64,000 nucleotides of DNA from Bradyrhizobium sp. CB82 (lineage in GTDB: Bacteria > Pseudomonadota > Alphaproteobacteria > Rhizobiales > Xanthobacteraceae), in NCBI RefSeq assembly GCF_029714405.1, contig NZ_CP121650.1:8313001-8377000 (forward strand), in the 5' to 3' direction. Each line of letters begins with the position of its first letter. The first letter of the stretch is position 1. The notes under the pieces were generated by a model. The model ran no database searches, was not told the DNA's origin, and saw only the letters and a list, made by a program, of their open reading frames with translations. The translations under genes were made by a program, and so were the position numbers. Shown here one piece after another: positions 26,874 through 36,945 of the stretch.

Positions 26874-27386
26874 TCACTTTGGTTGAGCAGCTTCAGGCCA
26901 ATCTGAGAACTCCATCTCGAATCGACGAGAGCCGACGGCGGGTTTGGTCGTGAATTTGAGGGTTTTTCCGGAGAGAGCCGCCAACGAGCCGGATGCGAAT
27001 TTGAACACCGTCTTACCGGTAGCTGCGATACCGGCGGCCCTGTTGTCCTCCATGACCAAGGAGCCGTCCCCCTCCAAGAGCTGACCGACCGCATATCCTT
27101 CGAGCGCGCGGTGAACGTCGAGAGAAGCCAGGTACGTCCCTTTCTCACTGTCCCATTCGCTGACCGATATCGATGTGATTCCTGCGTCCTTCAGCAGCCC
27201 ATCCGCAATGCGGCAGGTATATTGAAGGCTGATAATGATGTGCCCGTTTCGATCACCTACCGGCTCTCGATCGGTTCCGTCTATGGTGCAGTCGTAGCGT
27301 CGGATTGAGTCCGCGAGCGTCCCCCCAGTCGGCCCGAGCAACCCGAAAGCAGAACACAGGACAATAATGAGAAACGGTTGCTTCAT
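26874..27386 (-). CDS. Exported hypothetical protein
   Basis: A 170-residue protein with a clear Sec signal peptide (MKQPFLIIVLCSAFGLLG...GGTLA-DS). ATG 27386 is chosen because the hydrophobic signal begins there; a longer frame to 27491 adds a charged stretch. The mature part is beta-rich, with two Cys (CTIDG, YTCRI) that could form a disulfide. I do not recognise a family. It lies between the SKWP gene and the conjugation genes, on the same strand as both. Confidence 0.6.
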   Translation of the reverse strand: MKQPFLIIVLCSAFGLLGPTGGTLADSIRRYDCTIDGTDREPVGDRNGHIIISLQYTCRIADGLLKDAGITSISVSEWDSEKGTYLASLDVHRALEGYAVGQLLEGDGSLVMEDNRAAGIAATGKTVFKFASGSLAALSGKTLKFTTKPAVGSRRFEMEFSDWPEAAQPK

Positions 27387-27621
27387 TTGCCGATGCTTTC
27401 GCGGATATGTCTTCACAAGAAATCTACAACTTGACGCAAGGTCCGATTCAAGCTCCTTCGATCTGTTGTTGTGCGGTCTCATGCTGACCACGGTTGTCGG
27501 CGCAGAACGACCGATAGACGCGCGCGAGGTTTGAGTTGAAACGAAGGATTGATGGTGCTCGGGCGAGCGCCTTCAATCCTCCTACACAATTCTTATGGCG
27601 ACTAGAAAAAGGCCCGCAAGC

Positions 27622-28059
27622 TTACACGGGATCGGACTTCTCCGGCCCTTCACGACGTGGCTCTACATCCGAGCTAACTTCCTTCGCCAGGCTTTGTCCC
27701 TTTGCCAGGCGTCGGCCCAATGCTTCGACAAATGAATCATAGCGCTCGCGTCCTTTCGCCTGGGCTGCTGGTTGCGCCGTGTCTGGTAAAGGCGGAGTCG
27801 CTGTCAGCCAAAACCGGACGAACAGGGCTAACGCTTCGTTCGAAATTGTGACGTGGCGTTCAAGCCGCTCGAGCTGGCGGGTCAGCCGGTCCAATCGCCG
27901 GCTGAGCGCCGCCTCCATTCGCTCCGAACTATCGGGCGACAAGAACGTGGATAGCGCCGTCTCCACAATCAGCGCCTGAGCCACCCGCTTGCGGCTGGCA
28001 TAGTCGGCGAGCTGAATCGCGAGATCCGGCGGCAGGCGAAAGGTATGCTTGGTCCGCAT
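27622..28059 (-). CDS. Ribbon-helix-helix (CopG-like) conjugation-associated protein
   Basis: A 145-residue protein with an N-terminal ribbon-helix-helix pattern (KHTFRLPPDLAIQLADYA) and a coiled-coil-like middle (LSRRLDRLTRQLERLERHV). Proteins of this type lie directly downstream of traG in rhizobial ICEs, as here (10 bases from the traG stop). It may bind DNA near transfer genes or act as an accessory coupling factor. Complete. Confidence 0.75.
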   Translation of the reverse strand: MRTKHTFRLPPDLAIQLADYASRKRVAQALIVETALSTFLSPDSSERMEAALSRRLDRLTRQLERLERHVTISNEALALFVRFWLTATPPLPDTAQPAAQAKGRERYDSFVEALGRRLAKGQSLAKEVSSDVEPRREGPEKSDPV

Positions 28060-28068
28060 GTCCTCAGC

Positions 28069-30070
28069 TCAGAGATCTAGACCGTCGGCCGGATCCATTG
28101 CAGCCTGACGCGCAAGACTTGACGCCTGTTTGCGAAGAACGCCGGCGCGCTGAACCCCATCGTCAGCTTCCTCATCGGCAAACTCGAACTCTGCCCTTTC
28201 CGGGCTGCGGTCGAACTCCACCTCCTCATGCTCGCCGAGCTCGGGTTCACGCCGAATGCCACCATTGGCCGGATCGCTACTAGAAGTACTGTGCTGCTTC
28301 TCTGTAGACCGCTCCTGTTTGGTTCCTAAGGCACTAGGCAAAGGCAGCCTGCTCCAGTCGTCGGGCGACGATTGGATGGCATCTTCACCGGGCCGAGCTG
28401 GAGGGAGTACTCGTTCACGCAGTCGTTGATCTTCGTAGTAGCGTGCCTTCTTGGCTCGGATCGGCGGGCAGCCCGAGACCAATATTAATTCATCGTCCGA
28501 TGGCAACTGCATGACCTCACCGGGTGTCAGCAGGGGCCGTGCCGTTTCCTGTCTGGACACCATCAGGTGCCCCAGCCAGGGGCTCAACCTGTGCCCAGCA
28601 TAATTTTTCATCGCGCGCAGTTCGGTCGCCATTCCGAGAGCTTCCGAGACCCGTCTTGCAGTTCGCTCGTCATTCGTCGCAAACGCGACGCGGACATGAC
28701 AGTTATCGAGAATGGAATTGTTCGGGCCGTAGGCCTTTTCGACCTGGTTTAGGGATTGGGCGATCAAGAAGCTTTTGAGGCCATAACCCGCCATGAACGC
28801 CAGCGCCGATTCGAAAAAGTCGAGCCGGCCCAAAGCGGGGAACTCGTCGAGCATCAACAGAACGCGATGCCGGCGTGCCTCGGCGTGGAGATCTTCTGTG
28901 AGGCGGCGTCCGATCTGGTTGAGGATCAACCGCACCAGCGGCTTGGTTCGGCTGATATCTGAGGGCGGCACTACGAGATAGAGCGTCGTCGGTCGCCTCG
29001 CCTCCACGAGGTCGCGAATACGCCAATCGCTGCACCGCGTGACCCGCGCCACCACCGGATCGCGGTACAGCCCGAGGAAGGACATCGCGATCGACAGTAC
29101 TCCGGAGCGCTCGTTTTCGCTCTTATTCAGGAGCTCGCGCGCTGCGGACGCGATGACGGGATGCGGACCGAAATCGCCGAGGTGCGGCGTCGTCATCATC
29201 GCGCGCAGCGTCGCCTCGATGGGCCGCTTGGGATCGGAAAGGAAGTTGGCGACGCCCGCCAATGTCTTGTCCGGCTCGGCGTAAAGCACATGCAGGATGC
29301 CGCCGACCAGAAGCGAGTGGCTTGTCTTTTCCCAGTGACTGCGTCGTTCTAGTGCTCCTTCGGGGTCCACCAGGACATCCGCGATGTTCTGGACATCCCG
29401 GACCTCCCATTTCTCCCCGACGGACCTCGAGCAATGGATTGTAAGCCGCCGAGTTTCGGTTGGTCGGATCGAATAGCAGCACCCTTCCATGCGAAGAACG
29501 AAAGCCAGACGTCAAAGTCCAGTTCTCGCCCTTGATGTCGTGGACGATGCAGCTACCCGCCCAGGTCAGAAGGGTAGGAACGACAAGGCCGACGCCCTTG
29601 CCTGATCGCGTCGGCGCAAAGCAGAGTACGTGCTCGGGCCCGTTGTGTCGAAGATAGTTGCGGTCAAACCGCCCGAGGATGACGCCATCCGGTCCGGTAA
29701 GCTGCGCTGATCGAAGTTCGAAAGGAAGCGCCCAACGCGCAGAGCCGTAGGTTGCGGCCGTCTTCGCCTCCTGGGCTCTCCAGATCGACATGGCAAATGC
29801 AACTATGATCGAAATGAAGCCACCCGACGCTGCGATGCAAGCCCCCTCAATGAATATCATTGGGGCGTAGGCGTCGTAGGCATACCACCACCAGAAAAAC
29901 GCGGGCGGCAGGTACACGGGCTTGCCATATCCGAGCTCAAACCAAGGCGGCCCGAGTTGCGGCTGGAATCCTAGTTTCCAAGCGACCCACTGGGTCGCCG
30001 CCCAGGTCGTCATGAGCACGATGGCAAGGACAAGAATGATTTGGCCCCAAAGGACCTTCGTCGTAGACAT
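28069..30070 (-). pseudogene. traG: traG/virD4 type IV coupling protein, frameshifted
   Basis: The coupling protein that feeds the relaxase-DNA complex into a conjugative type IV channel. The first part (from ATG 30070) has transmembrane segments and the Walker A region PTRSGKGVGLVVP, and reads to NPLLEVRRGEMGG. The remainder continues in another frame from about 29420 with EKWEVRDVQNIADVL through the Walker B block LLMLDEFPALGRL and the tail DFMAGYG...AQSLNQVEKAYG. Loss of one G in a G-run near 29420 explains the break. Unless it is a sequence error, the element cannot make its own full coupling protein. Confidence 0.85.
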
Positions 30071-30325
30071 GATAAGCGTTCATCAAACCCTGCCAGCCTT
30101 GATCCACAACGTTAGATTTGCGCGAGCGTAGAAATGGCGGCGTTTGCGGAGCAGAATGATCTTGGACCCGGAGCTCGGCGGCGATCTGCCGACCTCTTCG
30201 ATGCACTTTCTCCTCGCTATTGTGGGCAGAACTGCCGGAGATGGCAGCCGGCCTCGGCTGCTGTTTCTCCAAGCTGTGCCCGAGCAATACTTGCCGGTTG
30301 ATCCGATGGGGCACGCCACGTCACC

Positions 30326-32077
30326 CTATAGCCCCAACTCTTGCTTGCGGCCGAGCTTCCATTCGACTCTGCCGCCACGTGTCATAACGCCGGATAGCTC
30401 CTTTCCGAGATGCTGTTCCAAAGCTGGCCGCCAAGGCACCAACTCAAAGCCGAATCCATCGTCGATCATGGCGAAACGCCCCGAGGCAAGCGTCACGCGC
30501 TGACGGTAGATTCCGGTCACATTATCGCCCTCAGTTGAGGGCCGATAGGCAAGTCCTGTGACGGCAGAAAGCTTGGCGGACGCTGCGTGCAGCTCGCGCT
30601 GCTGCAAAGTCGCGAGCAAGTCGCGTGCAAACACGATGCGCTGTCCGTTGCGGTGAACAAGGCCTTGGCCAACGAGGTGGTCAAGGCGCGCATCCATTGC
30701 GGACCGGACCTCGGCGCCGAACCCGCCACCGCTGAGCGGCGCATTTTTGGCGAGGAGTTGGCGGTCGAGCCAGGTAGCGCCCTTCGCGGTCACCTGCTCC
30801 TCAATAGACAGGTCCGAGCGAACGGCGAGCGATATGCGACGTTGTCCGTTTCCATCGGTGTAGCCGCGCAGCTCGACGATAGCGCCGGCTGGCGCATCGC
30901 CGGTCAATTCAAGATCGTCGAACCGTAGATGATGGGCTCGGCCATCGACGCCTGCGACGATCGCATAAGCGGTACCCTTCAACTCATCGTCCAGACCACG
31001 TTGGACCAGACGGCCAAGGACCGGATCTGTGGGTTCGGCTGCGTGCAGGGCGAAAGTGGCGATGTCCGCCTCCCGGCCCTCGGCACTCATCGCCCGATGC
31101 ATGGTTTTGATGATGTCGCCGCGCGTGCCGAGCTGGCGAAGGGTCTGCTCGAGCCCTGGTTTCAAATTCCAGCAGGCGGACCCTGTAGGTTCGGCGAGGC
31201 CGAGGCGTTCGAGCTTGGCAGCCCTGCCGAGCAGCAGCCGGCGTAGCTCTGGATCTTCACCCTGGCGACCGGGCCTGAGGTCCGCCACGCCGGCGCAGTC
31301 ATCGCAGATGTCGCGCAGCGCTCGGTCAAGGCTGGTCCAGCGCTCAGCCTCGACCTCCCGTTCAAGGCCGGTGCGAACCTCCTGTTCGCTGCGGGGCCCA
31401 AGCTCAAGGGTAACGCGGTCGGCGGCGCGATCGCGAAAGCCGCGGCTGATGTACTCGCGGCTGATCACGAGGTCTTGTCCGTCATCGGCACGGCCACGTA
31501 TCAGGAGATGGACATGCGGGTTGTCCGTATTCCAGTGATCGACCGCGATCCAATCGAGCTTGGTCGCGAGATCTTTTTCGACATCGCGCAGAAGCTCGCG
31601 CGTAAAAGCCTTTAGATCACCTAGCGCCGCGCCATCCTCAGGCGAGATAATGAACCGGAAATGGTGACGGTCGCCCTCACAGCGCTCGGCGAAGCCCCGC
31701 TCATCGGCTGCATCAGAGCTCGCGTCAAACATCGAGGCATCCCGGCCATCCCGTGTAACGCCCTCGCGCTTAAGATAGGCGACATGCTTGGCCAGTGGCG
31801 CCGAGCGGAATCGCGTTCCCCGATGGCGAACGACGCGCGCTTTCGTGACCACGCGCCGGGCGTTCGAGCGCAAGCGGATCGAGATTGCCGCACGCCGGCC
31901 GCGGCCAAAATTCGAGCGGCCGCGGTCCGAGCCCGATTGAAAGTTGTTGCCAACGTGTCCGGCCCTCTTAGCGGCACGCATGACCTGTCCGACGAAGGTT
32001 TGCGGCCGCCTCGCACCGCGGTTGCCGTGGTCAATGCGCCCGGGCCGGACGCGCAGGTCATCGTCGCGCATTGTCAT
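30326..32077 (-). CDS. rlxS: RlxS-type relaxase of an ICE
   Basis: A 583-residue relaxase/nickase with DUF3363, as in rhizobial ICESym elements. It should nick oriT and pilot the transferred strand. An Arg-rich N-terminus (1-95) is followed by RHHFRFIISPEDG (138-150) and the histidine motif DNPHVHLLIRG (185-195), which binds the catalytic metal. The C-terminal part contains DUF3363 blocks such as FGFELVPWRPALE. ATG 32077 or 32071 may be used. It lies with traF and a transglycosylase gene in one direction, as in other ICEs. The reading frame is intact. Confidence 0.88.
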   Translation of the reverse strand: MTMRDDDLRVRPGRIDHGNRGARRPQTFVGQVMRAAKRAGHVGNNFQSGSDRGRSNFGRGRRAAISIRLRSNARRVVTKARVVRHRGTRFRSAPLAKHVAYLKREGVTRDGRDASMFDASSDAADERGFAERCEGDRHHFRFIISPEDGAALGDLKAFTRELLRDVEKDLATKLDWIAVDHWNTDNPHVHLLIRGRADDGQDLVISREYISRGFRDRAADRVTLELGPRSEQEVRTGLEREVEAERWTSLDRALRDICDDCAGVADLRPGRQGEDPELRRLLLGRAAKLERLGLAEPTGSACWNLKPGLEQTLRQLGTRGDIIKTMHRAMSAEGREADIATFALHAAEPTDPVLGRLVQRGLDDELKGTAYAIVAGVDGRAHHLRFDDLELTGDAPAGAIVELRGYTDGNGQRRISLAVRSDLSIEEQVTAKGATWLDRQLLAKNAPLSGGGFGAEVRSAMDARLDHLVGQGLVHRNGQRIVFARDLLATLQQRELHAASAKLSAVTGLAYRPSTEGDNVTGIYRQRVTLASGRFAMIDDGFGFELVPWRPALEQHLGKELSGVMTRGGRVEWKLGRKQELGL

Positions 32078-32311
32078 GGCGCAAAAAGACTCCGTATCGT
32101 TGAGATGGCGCAGTGACGGTTGATTTCGTTGGAGTAATTTCTAGAACGGCTGGCAGGAGCAGTTGCGCAACTGCTAAATTGTCCAATCCAACCAACCACA
32201 ACGGCCGGACCGACGGCCGGCCTTTTCCCTTGCCATCCGCGGTCGGTTAGTCCCTGCACCTTCCCCAGCACTCTCCAACTCGCGATAACGCGCGACGAAA
32301 TGCGATTGTGA

Positions 32312-33241
32312 TCATCGGAGTTCCGCTTCGGTTGATCGCTGCACAAACAGCTGGCTCACGCCACGTACGAGCGCGAGCCCGTCCATATTTGGAAAGCCTT
32401 TTGGGCTATTCATGAAATCCAGAGCGGATGTCGATCTTGCATTAACCCACGAGCCGTCGGAGCGGTCGAAGAATAATGCTGCCTGCCGCCACCGAACGGT
32501 TTGTCGGATAGCCAAAGTAGCCTGCTCGTGCTGTTTGATGCCGATCAAGCGTACGAGCCTGGCAACGTAAGTTTTTGTTTCCTGAGGGAGCGGTCGCCCC
32601 GATGCGAGATATTCCTCGTAGCGCTTTGGACCAACGTTGTACGCTGCGAGAAATCCACCAGGTCCAAACCGCTCGAGCATCTCGCGTAGGTAGGCCGTGC
32701 CTGCGAGAATGTTGTCGCGGGGGTCAAAGGGATTGGCACCGAGATCGTAGCGTGCACTTAACTCGAGCCAGGTCTGTGGCATGATCTGCATGAGGCCCAA
32801 CGCCCCCCGGGGGGAAACGGCGCACACATTGCCGCTGCTCTCGACTTGCAGCACGGCCCGAATCCAGTGCTCCGGGAGCGCAAAACGTCTGGAAGCTTCA
32901 GTCAAGAAGGCAGTGTATAAATCGGTCTGCGGAGAGCTCAGCGAGTGCACACCGGACGCGGCTATTTCCGTCTCCGCCAAAGCGTTCGACGGCAATTGAA
33001 GAACCAGCACAGTTGCCGCCAGCCAGATCGCCATTGCATGAATAAACGCGCCGGTGCTTGCGCTCGAGCACACTGTGGGTAGCAGGTCCGACCGCTGAGC
33101 GCGAAGCCATCGGCGACAGGCACGGCGCACGATTGTTTTCAGAGATCTGGCCGGAACGGAGCAGGACCGTTGTGATCGATCGACCAGCGAAACTACATAT
33201 CCATGGAGGGGGCGGAGCAAGATCAGTCTCCCTCTGTCCAC
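32312..33241 (-). CDS. Lytic transglycosylase of the transfer operon
   Basis: An SLT-family murein lytic transglycosylase that opens peptidoglycan for the conjugation apparatus. Seen are the catalytic Glu in VLQVESSGN, the GALGLMQIMP block and the downstream AGTAYLREML and FLAAYNVGP motifs. A signal peptide starts at Met70 (MAIWLAATVLVLQL...NALAE), so translation may begin near 33034 rather than at GTG 33241. The longer frame overlaps the end of traF by 19 bases, suggesting coupling. Confidence 0.85.
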   Translation of the reverse strand: MDRGRLILLRPLHGYVVSLVDRSQRSCSVPARSLKTIVRRACRRWLRAQRSDLLPTVCSSASTGAFIHAMAIWLAATVLVLQLPSNALAETEIAASGVHSLSSPQTDLYTAFLTEASRRFALPEHWIRAVLQVESSGNVCAVSPRGALGLMQIMPQTWLELSARYDLGANPFDPRDNILAGTAYLREMLERFGPGGFLAAYNVGPKRYEEYLASGRPLPQETKTYVARLVRLIGIKQHEQATLAIRQTVRWRQAALFFDRSDGSWVNARSTSALDFMNSPKGFPNMDGLALVRGVSQLFVQRSTEAELR

Positions 33242-33729
33242 ACCGGCAGGGCTTGTCCGATGACCGCGGATACTGGAATTGGCCCGAAGTAACGCCCATC
33301 GAACGAATCGGCCGACTGCCAGTTCATGAGAAAGACTTCATCTGACGCTAGGAGGCGGCATCCGAGCCATGACGGCAGCGGCCGGCCACGTGCATCGCGC
33401 TCCCGCGCCTGTCCCATTGGGATGCTATCGACGGAGATGGTGAGGCCATTTCTGCAAACGGTTTGTCCCGGCAACGCCAGGACGCGCTTGAGCATGGGCA
33501 CACCAGTTGGCAGATATCCATTCAAGTCCAGGAAGCTGGCAAGCGGCTCGGGCGGCCGAACTGCCACAAGCTCAGTGAGAGCCAATCGCCCGGCTGGCTG
33601 TAGACGATAAAGACCGATCGGAACGCTCTCTGACGCGTTCCAGATGTACGACGGCGTCACCTCTTCGCCAGACCAGATCACGAGAGCTGCCGATCCGCAG
33701 ATTGCTAAAACAATTGTCAGCTGTCTCAT
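33223..33729 (-). CDS. traF: TraF, S26-family peptidase of conjugation
   Basis: A 168-residue signal-peptidase-like serine protease (S26, TraF) that matures the conjugative pilin. The N-terminal membrane anchor MRQLTIVLAICGSAALVIWS leads to NASESVPIGLYRL, holding the catalytic Ser, and GVPMLKRVLALPGQTV, holding the Lys of the dyad. The end SADSFDGRYFGPIP is typical of the family. Its start overlaps the stop of the DUF2840 gene (33729), so both are probably translated together. Confidence 0.9.
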   Translation of the reverse strand: MRQLTIVLAICGSAALVIWSGEEVTPSYIWNASESVPIGLYRLQPAGRLALTELVAVRPPEPLASFLDLNGYLPTGVPMLKRVLALPGQTVCRNGLTISVDSIPMGQARERDARGRPLPSWLGCRLLASDEVFLMNWQSADSFDGRYFGPIPVSAVIGQALPVWTEGD

Positions 33730-34193
33730 CAGAGCTCTCGCTTTCGACGGCGCAGCCAGGCCTGATGGCGCGCCTGAGTGTAGGTTCGCGGGGTTTCGCT
33801 GACAGAAAGACGGTTATGAACATGATGCCAGTAATCCGGCGCAGCATCGGCGGGATTGATCCCAAGTGCCTCCACAGCATCAATCAATTGCAGCGCGCGC
33901 TCGACTTTTGCCCATCCTGACAATCGCAGCAGGCTCTCTCCGCCGGGAATGACCCAGGGGATAGTTGAGTACCGCTGCCGTGACGAGGCGGCGCGTAAAA
34001 TGTCGATGCGGGACAGAACGGTTCCAAAATCATTGGATGTCCACCGCACGAAAGCGAAAATGCTTCCGGTCGCAAATGAAAGGACGCGCCGGTGTCGGTC
34101 AATGATCTTCTCCGATACGGGCCGACCGAAGCGAATGCGATTCTCGATCCGCCCTTTAAGCCACAAGAGTTCAACTGTGGTGAGATCGCTCAT
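33729..34193 (-). CDS. DUF2840 protein of the ICE core
   Basis: A 154-residue protein of DUF2840, whose genes sit between parA and traF in rhizobial and related ICEs. Recognisable blocks are KGRIENRIRFGRP and SIFAFVRWTSNDFGTV and an AADAAPDYWHHVHNRL-like end. ATG 34193 is chosen; the frame upstream to 34406 lacks family homology. Function unknown. The expected parA gene upstream is missing. Confidence 0.8.
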   Translation of the reverse strand: MSDLTTVELLWLKGRIENRIRFGRPVSEKIIDRHRRVLSFATGSIFAFVRWTSNDFGTVLSRIDILRAASSRQRYSTIPWVIPGGESLLRLSGWAKVERALQLIDAVEALGINPADAAPDYWHHVHNRLSVSETPRTYTQARHQAWLRRRKREL

Positions 34194-34459
34194 CCGACGG
34201 CTCCCTTGTTTGGAGGCGTCTTTAGGCCGCGCGTAGCTGCGGTTATCCTTCGGAATAGGCCGACAACGAGGATGGCAGCGGCGAAACGCCACGTAAGGCG
34301 CCGCTCGGAAAGCCTTGTGTCGTTTTGCCGCAAAGTGGAGTCTCGGCGAGCGGAGCAGCCGAGTCGTTTCGGGCTCTTGTGCATCGATAGATTTCCCTTT
34401 AAGCATCTACTGTTGCCTTAATTCTTCGACTGCCTGGCAGCCGCGGGTGTAAACTCAGG

Positions 34460-34786
34460 TTGCAAAGTGAATCGGAGTGTCGGTTGCGACGCATCCGACT
34501 CAGTCGCCGGTCGCACGTGACCCGCTTTCGGCCTCTCGACGGAGAGACGGTCGAGCACGAGAGCGCGCTCGAGCGGGACTTTGTGTTGCTGACGCGCTTC
34601 CTCGATCCGAGCGCCGCGATCACTTCGCAGCCCATCGAGTTCGAGAGCGAGGGACGGTCACGCCGGTACACGCCGGACTTTCGTGTGGTGAGCAGCCCCG
34701 GAAGCGAGCTCGTCGAGATCAAGTACCGCGCCGACCTGCGTGCGCAGTGGTCACGGTTGCGACCCGCCTTCGAGGCAGCAAGCTGA
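34460..34786 (+). pseudogene. TnsA-like endonuclease fragment
   Basis: The 108 codons match the N-terminal nuclease domain of TnsA, the endonuclease subunit of Tn7-type transposases: EHESALERDFVLLTRF, PIEFES...RRYTPDF and LVEIKYRAD give the E...D...E-x-K active site. The frame stops after about 108 residues, shorter than TnsA. A second frame (34747-35064) runs on with KELINCIAAAPRDGPRW, which I do not recognise. No TnsB/TnsC genes are nearby. It occupies the position where ICE gene parA would normally lie, on the opposite strand. Confidence 0.55.
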
Positions 34787-35327
34787 GGCGCGGCGCGGAA
34801 GCCGAACTCGACGCGGCGCTCGAGCGCCCGCGATTGGAATATCTGACAGAACTTCAGACGAAGGAGCTGATCAATTGTATCGCGGCCGCGCCGCGCGATG
34901 GCCCGCGATGGCGGGCGTACCGCGTCGTCAACGAAGCTGCTCGACGCTTCTGCATCGAAATCACGACCCACATCGCCGATCGGCTGCTGCGCCAGTACGG
35001 CCCCTGGCCACGCAGTCGGCCGAAGCCCAAACGGAGACTCGCCGTTGTGCCGGTCTACGATTAAGGGGAAACGTGTCTCCGCTTTAAGAGGCAGATTATT
35101 CATCTACTGCCCCCAGTCTTCGGTTTGCGGAAGACCGACAATTTCGCTAGTTGCAGGCACATAGCTCTGAATTGTTAGCAAGAATCCGAAGGATTCCTGG
35201 TTAGCAGAGTTACGGGCGCAAAAAGCGACTGCACAGCAGAAGGTTAGCTGTAATTTCCGTCCCCAATAGCACGAAGGTCCGGTCCCCGATGGCACGAAAG
35301 TTCTGGTCCCTGATAGCACGATGCAAT

Positions 35328-36230
35328 TCACAGGTTTTCCCCCGACTGAGAGATGCGCCCGCGCCTTTGCAGCCGTTCAGCATTGGGACGGGCCTGAAGT
35401 GGCGCGAAGCTCAATCGCTCCACACCGTCATTGTCACGCGTGATGACAAGCCGATATCCGGGCAGAGTCTGACGATGGACGATCTGGCGCAGGTCGTAGG
35501 CAAAGTGTTTGAGCGGGGATAGGCTGCCCGACTTGGCATGAAGGTGGACGAAATCAAAGCTCCAACCGCCCGCTTGACGGCCGCCATGTTTGCGCACGAG
35601 GCGATAGAGCCAGCGCTCAAATCCGCCCGTCAGATCGAAATACGCGCGGTCGATCGTCAACACCAACGCTTCATCCAGAACTGCCGTGTAGAACCAATCC
35701 GGCAAGATCAGCTCGATTCCGCAGGCGCGGCCGTGCAAGTCGGCCGTCTCGCGCCATTCATTAATCCAGGAGAAGCGATGCCGCCGGCGCTCGGGCGGCT
35801 GGCGAATCGAGGTCAGGACCGTTGTTGATTGTAAGCGGTCGAGTGCAGCCTTGAGGCGCTCATAATCGCGCACGCTGGTGCCGCGGCCCGCAAAGGTCAG
35901 GATCTCGTAGGGGGTGGCCGCCATCAACCTGGACGTTTTCAGGCCGGCATCGCGAGCCTCAACGATCTGTGAAGCGGCCCAGATCAAGACGTCCGCATCC
36001 CAAATCGTCGCCATTCCATGTTCCGGCACAGCTTCCACACGAATCGTGATTGTCCCAGCGCGGAAGTCGATCGGCACAACGCGTTTCGATTTTGCCAGCG
36101 AGAAGAACGGATAGGCCATCAAGTCTTGCGCGTCGCGCGGGGCCAGATCGCGACGCAATGAGCGAAACAGATCGAGTTGACCGCGCTCCGAATGACGTCG
36201 CCCATGGGCGGAGGATTTGCTGTCCGACAT
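35328..36230 (-). CDS. repA: RepA-type replication initiator of the ICE
   Basis: A 300-residue replication initiator protein A (RPA family), as found in plasmids and ICEs of alphaproteobacteria. Visible blocks: PFFSLAKSKRVVPIDF, a strong predicted winged-helix region around ATPYEILTFAGRGTSVRDYERLKAALDRL, and the end HFAYDLRQIVHRQTLPGY. It is separated by only three bases from the stop of the AlpA-like gene, so the two are co-transcribed. It may allow the excised circle to replicate. Confidence 0.88.
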   Translation of the reverse strand: MSDSKSSAHGRRHSERGQLDLFRSLRRDLAPRDAQDLMAYPFFSLAKSKRVVPIDFRAGTITIRVEAVPEHGMATIWDADVLIWAASQIVEARDAGLKTSRLMAATPYEILTFAGRGTSVRDYERLKAALDRLQSTTVLTSIRQPPERRRHRFSWINEWRETADLHGRACGIELILPDWFYTAVLDEALVLTIDRAYFDLTGGFERWLYRLVRKHGGRQAGGWSFDFVHLHAKSGSLSPLKHFAYDLRQIVHRQTLPGYRLVITRDNDGVERLSFAPLQARPNAERLQRRGRISQSGENL

Positions 36231-36233
36231 GGG

Positions 36234-36512
36234 TCAGCGCCGCTCCTTGCCCGCATACGGAATTGGTGTTTGGCGCTTTGCGGGCAGTACCGTACCTATG
36301 CCTGGATCGCTGGTCGATTTCTTGGCCCCGCGATCGACCCACGCTTTTAGGTCTTCGACCGCATAAACAACGCGACCGCCGAGCTTGCGATAGATCGGCC
36401 CCGTGCCATAGGTGCGATGCTTTTCCAGAGTTCGGCCGGACAGGCCGAGAAATCGCGCCGCTTCGGGGGTACGCAAATATCGCGGTGGCAGGCCGGCGGT
36501 GGGATCGGACAT
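36234..36512 (-). CDS. AlpA/Xis-like small DNA-binding protein, candidate RdfS
   Basis: A 92-residue helix-turn-helix protein of the AlpA/excisionase type: PRYLRTPEAARFLGLSGRTL followed by the wing RKLGGRVVYAVEDLKAWVDRG. ATG 36512 (MSDPTAG) is chosen; the longer frame lacks homology. In Mesorhizobium ICESym a similar protein, RdfS, is the excision factor at the head of the operon with transfer genes and is activated by FseA. Position at the head of the repA-traF-rlxS direction supports this, but identity as RdfS is inference. Confidence 0.75.
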   Translation of the reverse strand: MSDPTAGLPPRYLRTPEAARFLGLSGRTLEKHRTYGTGPIYRKLGGRVVYAVEDLKAWVDRGAKKSTSDPGIGTVLPAKRQTPIPYAGKERR

Positions 36513-36699
36513 TCGAGAAGCTCCGTGCTCGTCTGGAGGGCGAGCGAGTTTGATTGCGCGCCGACGAGCATCATGGCGGAGTAGAAGCACTTAGGGGGAT
36601 GCCGAAGTTACAGGTGTCTTTTTCGGCACCCCTGCTCGATTCCTTCCGATATGACAGCAGAGCACCATTGGTCGGCCCCACACATCAGCCGGAAAGATA

Positions 36700-36945
36700 G
36701 CGCAAAGCGATAGTCCTACGCCTTTCGTGGGTTTCGAGGGCGCTGCAATTTTCCCGGCCCGATTCACAGTTGGAGTGACGCGCAACTCGTCGATCTGACC
36801 ATCGAAGGCGCGCCACCAACGTCAATCCTTCGCGACGTAGGGAAATGAAAGATAGCTTTTGGTCGACGGCCATGAATGCGCGCCACAGACGGTAAGAGGC
36901 GCCTGCGCCGATCTCGAAATCTGCAACGAGCGGCAGTTTGACCAA
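36700..36945 (-). pseudogene. Decayed DUF2285 (FseA/QseM-type) gene
   Basis: The minus strand encodes VKLPLVADFEIGAGASYRLWRAFMA, closely matching LPLEDADFEIRAHASCRLWRA of the fseA gene 3 kb away. Upstream homologous residues (IDVNSARRRLSLNQHG) are in another frame, and no start remains. It is a broken copy of the ICE excision-control family. Confidence 0.6.

Noticed and set aside
33714..33740. GTCAGCTGTCTCATCAGAGC as a tts box
   Set aside because: It lies inside the start of traF, spacing of the two halves is wrong by several bases and it points into DUF2840 in the antisense direction.
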